Source of the DNA: a virus
IMG/VR virus record: IMGVR_UViG_3300046004_001002
Location: 1 to 24,212 of that record
DNA length: 24,212 nucleotides
Reading direction: 5' to 3' (one strand)
Both the position numbers and the translations under genes were made by a program. Shown piece after piece: positions 16,739 to 22,619 of the stretch. The notes under the pieces are model-generated. The model worked only from the letters and a program-made list of their open reading frames with translations, was not told where the DNA came from and ran no database searches. The first letter of the stretch is position 1. Every line of letters starts with the position of its first letter.

Positions 16739-17292
16739 GCAGTCCGGCGCTTCTGACTCAGCAAGAACTCGATGACCTTTTAGCCGAAGTATGCGGCAAC
16801 CCCACGGAGCAAACTATGAATTTCGATCAAGCATTTTCTAAACTTATTGAACATGAGGGCGGTTTTAGCAATCACCCTGATGACAAAGGCGGCGCAACCA
16901 TGTGGGGCGTGACTGAGCAAGTTGCGCGTCAGAACGGTTACATGGGCGCTATGCGTGACCTGACTATCGACTATGCCAAAGTGATTTATCAGAAGCTTTA
17001 CTGGGACGCTTGCCGCTGCGGGGAACTGCCTGAAGAAGTGCGCTTCTCCGTGTTTGATGCCGCTGTCAATAGCGGCACAGGTCGTGCAGTCAAGTGGCTA
17101 CAGCGTGCAGTGGGCGTTGTAGATGATGGTGTTATTGGCAGCTTTACATTGGCTGCGGCTCGTGTAGCGATTCCTGCCATTACGGCCACCCGCATCAACG
17201 GACTACGTTTGCTATTCATGACGAACCAGCCTAACTGGGGTGCGTTTGGCAAGGGTTGGGCACGGCGTATTGCAAGCAACTTGGGGGCCTGA
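16735..17292 (+). CDS. Endolysin, GH108-type muramidase
   Basis: A peptidoglycan-degrading lysis enzyme of the glycoside hydrolase 108 type. The hallmark is FSKLIEHEGGFSNHPDDKGG followed by TMWGVT, with the catalytic Glu in HEGG (Glu41 when counted from the GTG at 16735), then YWDACRCGELPEEVRFSVFDAAVN. The second half (AVKWLQRAVGVVDDGVIGSFT) is the usual small peptidoglycan-binding part of this family. Two starts are plausible. GTG 16735 (185 aa) overlaps the hydrolase stop with GAGG 7 nt upstream. ATG 16816 (158 aa) has GGAG 6 nt upstream and gives the family's usual beginning just before the motif. The extra 27 residues contain LLTQQELDDLL. No signal peptide, so a holin (17637) is needed for release. 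Confidence 0.88.
   Translation: MSSPALLTQQELDDLLAEVCGNPTEQTMNFDQAFSKLIEHEGGFSNHPDDKGGATMWGVTEQVARQNGYMGAMRDLTIDYAKVIYQKLYWDACRCGELPEEVRFSVFDAAVNSGTGRAVKWLQRAVGVVDDGVIGSFTLAAARVAIPAITATRINGLRLLFMTNQPNWGAFGKGWARRIASNLGA
16806..16815 (+). promoter_or_regulatory. Internal ribosome binding site for a shorter endolysin
   Basis: GGAG at 16806-16809 followed by a 6-nt spacer and ATG 16816, in the endolysin frame. It would give a 158-residue form starting MNFDQAFSKLI, the length usual for GH108 endolysins. Confidence 0.55.
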
Positions 17293-17294
17293 TT

Positions 17295-17462
17295 GTGAAA
17301 ACGCACAAGGTTGTTTTGATCGCCCGATGCACGTATGAGATTAAAGGTAAGGACTTCGATGACGCGTTAAACAAGGCGTTAGACGAACTTACGCAGGTTC
17401 TTATTGAAGGCGAGGATGAGCCGTTAAAGCGGCTTGCTATTGATGTTGTTTTAGGAATTTAA
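17295..17462 (+). CDS. Short protein, paralogue of its downstream neighbour
   Basis: A 55-residue protein starting at GTG 17295, with a G-run (17283-17287) as ribosome site and only 2 nt after the endolysin stop. It reads MKTHKVVLIARCTYEIKGKD, then a helix (FDDALNKALDELTQVL), then a strand (EPLKRLAIDVVLGI). The strand-helix-strand layout and several matched positions align with the next gene (HTIVIDAKLEFEVEA ... SPLKAVGFNV), so the two look like a tandem duplication. Function unknown. The position between endolysin and holin suggests a lysis accessory or simply a small conserved phage protein. Confidence 0.6.
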   Translation: MKTHKVVLIARCTYEIKGKDFDDALNKALDELTQVLIEGEDEPLKRLAIDVVLGI

Positions 17463-17633
17463 ATGGACAAGCACACGATTGTGATTGACGCAAAGCTGGA
17501 GTTTGAAGTCGAGGCTAACCATGAGGTTGTGGCTACGAGTCAAGCATTGATCTGGCTTTGTGATGCGCTGACCAAAGTGGGGGAATCCCCGCTCAAGGCA
17601 GTAGGTTTTAACGTTGGTGAAAAACAGGAGTAA
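17463..17633 (+). CDS. Short protein, paralogue of its upstream neighbour
   Basis: A 56-residue ORF with ATG directly abutting the previous stop (TAA then ATG at 17463) and TAA at 17631-17633, 3 nt before the holin start. It reads MDKHTIVIDAKLEFEVEANH, then a helix (TSQALIWLCDALTKVG), then SPLKAVGFNVGEKQE. Its layout follows the gene at 17295. The 3' end carries the CAGGAG ribosome site of the holin, so its translation may help expose that site. Confidence 0.65.
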   Translation: MDKHTIVIDAKLEFEVEANHEVVATSQALIWLCDALTKVGESPLKAVGFNVGEKQE

Positions 17634-17636
17634 ATC

Positions 17637-18155
17637 ATGGACTTATCATTTTTAAAGAACTTTGCACCCTTGATCGGGACTGCTTTGGGTGGCCCTCTAG
17701 GGGCTGCTGCGGCTACGTTTGTGGCTGACAAGCTGGGTATTGAAAACAAGACCGTGGAAGCCGTCTCTGCGGCGATCTCAGGCGCCAAGTTAAGCCCTGA
17801 CCAGATTGCCGGCATTCGTGCTGCGGAGATGGAATTTCAGAAGTTTTGTGAGCAGAACAAGATTGACATTGTTCGCATGAACCACGACAACACCAAGTCT
17901 GCACGCGATATGCAGATTGCGAACAAGAGCAAAACCCCCGAGATTTTGTCATTCGTTATTACGATTGGCTTCTTTGGCATCCTGAGTTATATGCTGACCA
18001 TGCAAGCACGACCCAGTGAAGCATTGCTCATCATGCTTGGCTCTTTGGGTACTGCTTGGGCTGCTGTCTGTAATTTCTGGTTTGGCTCTACTGCTGGCTC
18101 TGCCCGTAAGACTGATCTGCTGGCTCAATCCCCCGCACTGGAAAGCCAAAAATGA
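17637..18155 (+). CDS. Holin, GTA_holin_3TM-like
   Basis: A 172-residue protein that resembles the 'holin of three TMs' family first noted in gene transfer agents. The features are the N-terminal Gly/Ala-rich segment APLIGTALGGPLGAAAATFVADKLG (residues 10-34), a charged helical middle with KLSPDQIAGIRAAEMEFQKF, then two transmembrane helices (about 102-122 and 128-148, the second ending NFWFGSTAGSARK). Holins permeabilise the inner membrane at a set time so that the endolysin reaches the wall. ATG 17637 has CAGGAG 6 nt upstream. The stop overlaps the patatin start by ATGA. Confidence 0.82.
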   Translation: MDLSFLKNFAPLIGTALGGPLGAAAATFVADKLGIENKTVEAVSAAISGAKLSPDQIAGIRAAEMEFQKFCEQNKIDIVRMNHDNTKSARDMQIANKSKTPEILSFVITIGFFGILSYMLTMQARPSEALLIMLGSLGTAWAAVCNFWFGSTAGSARKTDLLAQSPALESQK

Positions 18156-19021
18156 ACAAAGTAGGTATTGTTCTTTCTGGCGGCGGTGCTAAGGGTGCCT
18201 TTGAGGTGGGCGCTCTTGAAGTGATATTGCGCCGAATCAATATGATGGGTGATGATCTTGTCGGTGTTTGTGGTACTTCAATTGGTGCCTTTAACGCTGC
18301 GTTTGTAGCTTCAGGGCAGTTCAAGGTCTTGAAAGATGCTTGGTTGAACTTCACCCCGCAGAACTGCCCCATGACCCAGTCAGGGATGCTTGGCCCAATC
18401 GGTACGCTGTTAACTCAAGGGCACGCTTACAAAGCAAAGCCCCTGTACGACTTTCTCAAAAAGAACCTCGACATGGATGCTTACCTTGGTTCTGATGTGA
18501 AGTGCATCAATACCTTTGTGCGCTTGGGTGATGGCGAGATGTACCACGGCGGTAACTTCGGCAAAACCAAGAAAGATGCTGACCGTGCCATCAAGGAAAT
18601 CATGGCAAGCATGGCGATTGTTCCTTGGCTGGATTCGGTGAAGATGGATGGCTTGGAATATGTAGATGGAGGCTTCCGTGACACTGTACCTGTCAAAAGC
18701 CTGATCGACCATTGCCCCGACCTTGACATTATTTACATCGTCAACTGCAACCCCGAGAAGCGTAAATGGGACGATGCCCTGTCTCAAGATGGTTTCGCTG
18801 GCTTGCTCCCACGGCTCAATTTCTTCTTCAACGATATTTTGTGGGACGAAAACAACCGCAGCGATATTGAAATTGGCAAGCTGAAGTTCTGGGGTAATAG
18901 TCAGAAATTCCGTCTGATTTTCCCTGAGCAGGTCGATCTAAGCACTGGCGTTTTTGATGGTGCGCTGATACGCCAAGCAATTAACCAAGGTGGCATTGTT
19001 GCCCGACTGGAAACTATATGA
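18152..19021 (+). CDS. Patatin-like phospholipase
   Basis: A 289-residue lipid acyl hydrolase with an intact Ser-Asp dyad: the glycine-rich oxyanion loop SGGGAKGAF (residues 9-17), nucleophile elbow GTSIG with Ser43, and the acid Asp172 in YVDGG. The length is close to a minimal patatin domain, with no signal peptide or membrane anchor. Bacterial patatins cleave acyl chains from phospholipids (known). Here the gene is coupled to the holin by ATGA and to the secreted nuclease by another ATGA, so a role during lysis, on membranes opened by the holin, is plausible. Other options are modification of the host membrane earlier in infection. Catalytic completeness makes decay unlikely. Confidence 0.9.
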   Translation: MNKVGIVLSGGGAKGAFEVGALEVILRRINMMGDDLVGVCGTSIGAFNAAFVASGQFKVLKDAWLNFTPQNCPMTQSGMLGPIGTLLTQGHAYKAKPLYDFLKKNLDMDAYLGSDVKCINTFVRLGDGEMYHGGNFGKTKKDADRAIKEIMASMAIVPWLDSVKMDGLEYVDGGFRDTVPVKSLIDHCPDLDIIYIVNCNPEKRKWDDALSQDGFAGLLPRLNFFFNDILWDENNRSDIEIGKLKFWGNSQKFRLIFPEQVDLSTGVFDGALIRQAINQGGIVARLETI

Positions 19022-19515
19022 ACAAAAAATCCCGTTTTTTGTACATGAGCCTTGTGTCATGTACAGTTTTTATGAGTTTTCAGTGCGCAGCCGCCAAGAT
19101 CACGGGGACGGTTACTGCGGTAACAGACGGGGACACCCTGAAGCTCACCGACGCAAAGAAGGTGGTTCACAAGATTCGTCTTGCGAGCATTGATGCGCCA
19201 GAGATTAAGCAGTTCTACGGCTACTCGTCAAAGAACTCTCTGTCGCAACTGACGCTCAACAAAAAGGTTAGCGCCCAGTGCACCACAGTAGATATGTACA
19301 AGCGCCAAATCTGCACTGTCTTTGCAGGCAAAGTAGATGTCAATTCGCTACAGGTAGAGCGCGGCATGGCTTGGGCTTATCTGCAATATGCCCCTAGAGG
19401 CACCCCGCTAAAGGGCATCCAAGACAAAGCGCGTGAATCACAGATCGGACTTTGGTCTGAGCTTAGCCCAGAACCCCCTTGGGATTTTCGACGTAACGTA
19501 AAGGATGCACCATGA
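19018..19515 (+). CDS. Secreted Staphylococcus-nuclease-like (SNase) protein
   Basis: A 165-residue protein with an N-terminal signal peptide (residues ~1-26, with a hydrophobic core and CAAA before KITG), so it is probably periplasmic. The mature part carries the SNase core: VTDGDTLKL (Asp37, Asp39), IRLASIDAPE (Arg54, Asp59, Glu62) and DMYKRQ (Asp92, Tyr94, Arg96), which correspond to the metal- and phosphate-binding residues of the Staphylococcus enzyme, plus the end motif GLWSE. These enzymes cut DNA and RNA with calcium (known). ATG overlaps the patatin stop (ATGA). Possible roles are cutting incoming phage DNA in the periplasm or host nucleic acid at lysis. Between this gene and the next are 66 nt with an 8-T run (19554-19561) but no clear stem. 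Confidence 0.88.
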   Translation: MNKKSRFLYMSLVSCTVFMSFQCAAAKITGTVTAVTDGDTLKLTDAKKVVHKIRLASIDAPEIKQFYGYSSKNSLSQLTLNKKVSAQCTTVDMYKRQICTVFAGKVDVNSLQVERGMAWAYLQYAPRGTPLKGIQDKARESQIGLWSELSPEPPWDFRRNVKDAP

Positions 19516-19581
19516 ACAGCGGCTGAACCAATCTTCTTCCTCACCCTCTCGCGTTTTTTTTAATGTTTTTGGAGTTTTAAA

Positions 19582-20715
19582 ATGTCAAATATTCTTATCA
19601 AGTACAGCACCGTTAACGAAACCCCTATCTCCCTTTACAAAGGTGAGTTAGCCTATTCCCAACTCAGCGGCAAGCTGTTCATCGGCGATAACATGGGTGT
19701 TCCCCAGCTTATTGGCGGCGCTGATCTGGTCGCCCGGTTTGGCGTAGCTGAAGGTGAAATTACCCAGTTAAAACTTGACGTTGATGCTGCGGAAGGCGAA
19801 ATTCAGACGCTGATTAACTCAGTTCTGGGTGCAGGCGGCGTAGTTGAGCGTCTAGGCGCTCTTGAAGGTGTCCGTGACGACCATGACGGCCGCATTACCA
19901 CCAACCTAAGCCGCATCAATGGCATTGACGACGCTTACAAAGCTGCTGATGCCGCATTGACTGGCGAGATTGCCCGTGTAGAGGGCGCTATTACTGCCCT
20001 GCAAACTCAGGTTGGCACTGGCTTAAGTGGTCGTGTTGATACGCTTGAAACCTCACAAGGCTTGCAAGACGGCCTTCTGCGTGATATTGACGCTAACCTC
20101 ACTGGCGTGGTTAATCTGCTGAACAGCGGCGACCCCACCTTTGGCAATTTGACCGTAACAGGTAAGCTGATTGTTAATGGCGGTGTTACCAGCATCGAGT
20201 CTACTGTTGTCACTATCAAAGACCCCGTTATCTCTTTGGGTGACGCTACCACTGCGGCCAATGATGGCATGGATCGTGGTGTCGAGTTTAAACACTTTGA
20301 CGCTGCATCAAATAGCATCAAGACCGGCTTCTTCGGTATGGACGCTTCGGACAACAAGTTCAAGTTCATTCCTGATGCGCTGATGAACTCGGGCGATAAC
20401 GTCTATGAAGGTCTTACTGGCGTTATCGTGGCTGACGTTGAAGGCTCTGCTCTCAAGCTGGCTGCTGAAGTAAAGATTGAACTATCGGGTGAAGCTTCTG
20501 GCTCGGTAATGTTTGACGGCTCCAAAGACGTAACCATCGCAGTAGCTGTGGCAGGCTCTAGCGAGGCTTACGCTGAGCAGTTAGTTCGTCGTGATGCAGC
20601 CGGTAACGCTAAGTTTGCGGTTATCGAAACCTCCGGGATTTCATTATTCAAAGGCGGTGCTGACTTCAACGGCAGAGAGCTGCTCAATGCCTTTATTGAC
20701 GGCGGTACGTTCTAA
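19582..20715 (+). CDS. Tail-fibre/virion structural protein with Mtd-type start
   Basis: A 377-residue protein with GGAG 7 nt before ATG 19582. Residues 1-45 (ILIKYSTVNETPISLYKGEL, then AYSQLSGKLFIGD) match the short N-terminal domain seen in the Bordetella phage major tropism determinant and many fibre proteins. Residues 50-180 are heptad-like helices (GEITQLKLDVDAAEGEIQTL and similar), probably a trimeric coiled-coil shaft. Residues 185-265 (GNLTVTGKLIVNGGVTSIES, TVVTIKDPVISLGD, DRGVEFKHFDAAS, GFFGMDASDNKFKFIPDA) match a domain I recall from structural proteins of cyanophages and other T4-like phages. The C-terminal part is a further beta region. No variable repeat or reverse transcriptase is visible. 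Confidence 0.75.
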   Translation: MSNILIKYSTVNETPISLYKGELAYSQLSGKLFIGDNMGVPQLIGGADLVARFGVAEGEITQLKLDVDAAEGEIQTLINSVLGAGGVVERLGALEGVRDDHDGRITTNLSRINGIDDAYKAADAALTGEIARVEGAITALQTQVGTGLSGRVDTLETSQGLQDGLLRDIDANLTGVVNLLNSGDPTFGNLTVTGKLIVNGGVTSIESTVVTIKDPVISLGDATTAANDGMDRGVEFKHFDAASNSIKTGFFGMDASDNKFKFIPDALMNSGDNVYEGLTGVIVADVEGSALKLAAEVKIELSGEASGSVMFDGSKDVTIAVAVAGSSEAYAEQLVRRDAAGNAKFAVIETSGISLFKGGADFNGRELLNAFIDGGTF

Positions 20716-20726
20716 CCAGTAGGACA

Positions 20727-20756
20727 AAGGGTAGGAACTCAATTCCTACCCTTCTT
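20727..20756 (+). terminator. Rho-independent terminator
   Basis: AAGGGTAGGAA and TTCCTACCCTT form a perfect 11-bp stem with a 5-nt loop, ending in a T-rich tract (52-56: ttctt). It closes the fibre transcript and ends only 4 nt before the next start codon. Confidence 0.75.
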
Positions 20757-20760
20757 AACT

Positions 20761-21018
20761 ATGACAAAAATCATCACAAAACATTCGTGCGTTGACGGCA
20801 AAGAACCCAAGAACTTGCTTCATGGGGAAATTGCTATCAATACCGCTGATGGTGTCTTGTTTTTCAAAGCACCCTCTGGGGAACTTCACAGAATTCATGC
20901 GAAGTCGCCAGAGGTTGCCCCAAATTTATTAGATCAGGTGAACCGCTACTTGCTGGCTTACCTGTTGATGTTCTGGCTTGCTGCTACGGCAGTGATGTTT
21001 ATTGGGGTTTTGGCATGA
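20761..21018 (+). CDS. Membrane-anchored small protein with fibre-type N-terminal domain
   Basis: An 85-residue protein. Residues 1-45 (KIITKHSCVDGKEPKNLLHG, then EIAINTADGVLFF) follow the N-terminal domain of the preceding fibre (19582): 'K.S.V....P..L..GE-A-....G-LF'. Residues 63-85 are one transmembrane helix (YLLAYLLMFWLAATAVMFIGV). So a domain normally used to attach a fibre is joined to a membrane anchor. The ATG at 20761 has no Shine-Dalgarno sequence. The only purine-rich stretch upstream, AAAGGG, is in the 5' arm of the terminator hairpin. The stop overlaps the next gene by ATGA. The function is unknown. Confidence 0.65.
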   Translation: MTKIITKHSCVDGKEPKNLLHGEIAINTADGVLFFKAPSGELHRIHAKSPEVAPNLLDQVNRYLLAYLLMFWLAATAVMFIGVLA

Positions 21019-22619
21019 AACTTACCTTGTCCGGCTTTCAGGGCGCTAACCGTGCGCTGCACCCAAAGCTTCTGCCCGAGGGCGTAGGGGTGGAGTCGTT
21101 CAACCAGAAGCCGGGACGGGGCGATTTGCGCCCGTGGAAAACCCCACTAACCGTAGCAACCGTGCCGCAGGATACTAAGTCGCTCTACCGCATGGGGCGC
21201 GATACTTTGGGTGATGCGCAATACTGGCTGAGTTGGCGCGATGTTGTCCATGTGTCGCAGGGTTTCGAGTCCGAAGATACCACCGAGCGTACTTACTACA
21301 CGGGTATCGGAACGCCCAAGGTGACAGACTCTACGCTGGCTTTGGCGGGGCAGCCGTACCCGATGGCTGCGCGGGAGTTGGGTGTTCCAAAGCCTACCAC
21401 TGCATTGCTATTTTCGCTGGTCGGCTCAGGCAGCGAAGCAATGGAGACTGTGTTCTACGTTTACACATTTGTCTCTGACTGGGGTTCTGAGGGCGCATCT
21501 AGCCCTGTAAGCGCGCAGGTAGAGAAGCAGCGAACGCAGGGGGCTGAGCTTACGGGCTTTGCCGTGCCGCCCGAAGGCAATTACGGCATCGACCGTATTC
21601 GGATTTACCGCACACAGACTGGCTCAGGCGGTGACGCTAACTTTTTCTTTCTCGCAGAGGTGCCAATTGGCACGCAATCGTTCACAGATGACGGTCGCAA
21701 TTTAGGCGAGGCACTGGCTACGGAGACTTGGACAATGCCGCCCGCAGACTTGAAGTGTCTAATCTCCCTTTGGAATGGGATGTTGGCGGGCATTAGCGGC
21801 ACATCTGTACGGTTTTGCGAGGCGTATGTCCCCTATGCATGGCCGCTTGCTTATGACGCTGTGCCGCCCGATGGCACGCCCGTAGCTCTTGGCGTGTTCG
21901 GCCAGAGCGTGCTGGTGCTGACCACGGGCAGGCCGATGTTGCTTAGTGGCTCGTCGCCCGAGTCGATGGATCAGCAGCCGCTTGAAATACCGCAAGGTTG
22001 TGTCGCTGCACGCTCGGTAGTGAGCATGGGTTCGGGCGTGGCGTGGTCTAGTAACGATGGGCTGTGCTGGTACGGCGGCGGCGGTGCGCGGATTATGACG
22101 GCGGGCATTATGACCCGCGAGGATTGGCAGAACCTTAAACCCGCTAGCGTGATTGGCTGTATGTATGAGGGCTTGTACTTCGGCAGCTATGACAACGGCT
22201 ATGGACGTAAGGGCTTCATGATTGACCCAAATAACCCGCAAGGCATTTACTTTCTGGATGTGGGTTTTGAGGCTATGCACTTCGATGAACTGCAAGACCA
22301 ACTGTATGTGGCGGCGGCGGGCGATGTGATGCGGTGGGACGCAGGGATACCGATGACGGCGACGTTTAAAAGCAAGGTGTTCCGCATTCCTTACCAGACG
22401 AATTTCTCATGCGCCGAGGTGGTGGCTGACAGCTACCCGCTGGAGGTTCAGGTGTTTGCTGACGGCAATCTGGCACACACGCAGACCGTAGAGGATAGAA
22501 GCCCGTTTCGCTTGCCTTCGGGCTTTATGGCGGCAGATTGGCAGTTTCAGCTAAAAACCAATAGTGCTGTACAGGGCATGGCGGTGGCTAACAACATGAG
22601 CGAATTGAGGGAAGTATGA
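21015..22619 (+). CDS. Large tail/stabilisation-type structural protein (gp10-like)
   Basis: A 534-residue beta-rich protein overlapping the preceding gene by ATGA. It begins MKLTLSGFQGANRALHPKLL, continues with strands typical of a beta-propeller or nozzle (SLYRMGRDTLGDAQYWLSWRD, then VFYVYTFVSDWGSEGASSPV, an Ig-like unit ending IRIYRTQTGSG), and later has LISLWNGMLAGISGTSVRF, VLTTGRPMLLSG, VAWSSNDGLCWYGGGGARIM and FMIDPNNPQGIYFLD. The plan resembles the tail hub or DNA-stabilisation proteins of short-tailed phages (P22 gp10 type), but sequence similarity is only inferred from the pattern. It is immediately upstream of the central-fibre gene (ATGA overlap), consistent with a tail assembly role. 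Confidence 0.6.
   Translation: MKLTLSGFQGANRALHPKLLPEGVGVESFNQKPGRGDLRPWKTPLTVATVPQDTKSLYRMGRDTLGDAQYWLSWRDVVHVSQGFESEDTTERTYYTGIGTPKVTDSTLALAGQPYPMAARELGVPKPTTALLFSLVGSGSEAMETVFYVYTFVSDWGSEGASSPVSAQVEKQRTQGAELTGFAVPPEGNYGIDRIRIYRTQTGSGGDANFFFLAEVPIGTQSFTDDGRNLGEALATETWTMPPADLKCLISLWNGMLAGISGTSVRFCEAYVPYAWPLAYDAVPPDGTPVALGVFGQSVLVLTTGRPMLLSGSSPESMDQQPLEIPQGCVAARSVVSMGSGVAWSSNDGLCWYGGGGARIMTAGIMTREDWQNLKPASVIGCMYEGLYFGSYDNGYGRKGFMIDPNNPQGIYFLDVGFEAMHFDELQDQLYVAAAGDVMRWDAGIPMTATFKSKVFRIPYQTNFSCAEVVADSYPLEVQVFADGNLAHTQTVEDRSPFRLPSGFMAADWQFQLKTNSAVQGMAVANNMSELREV

Noticed and set aside
19516-19581. Terminator in the gap after the nuclease
   Set aside because: There is an 8-T run (19554-19561) but no convincing stem before it; the run may simply be part of the next gene's A/T-rich leader.
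19582-20715. Diversity-generating retroelement suggested by the Mtd-type N-terminal domain
   Set aside because: No reverse transcriptase, template repeat or C-type-lectin variable end is visible in the window; the protein ends in a different beta region.
21759-22301. 180-residue minus-strand frame
   Set aside because: It is a shadow of the large tail protein at 21015, His/Arg-rich without domain pattern.
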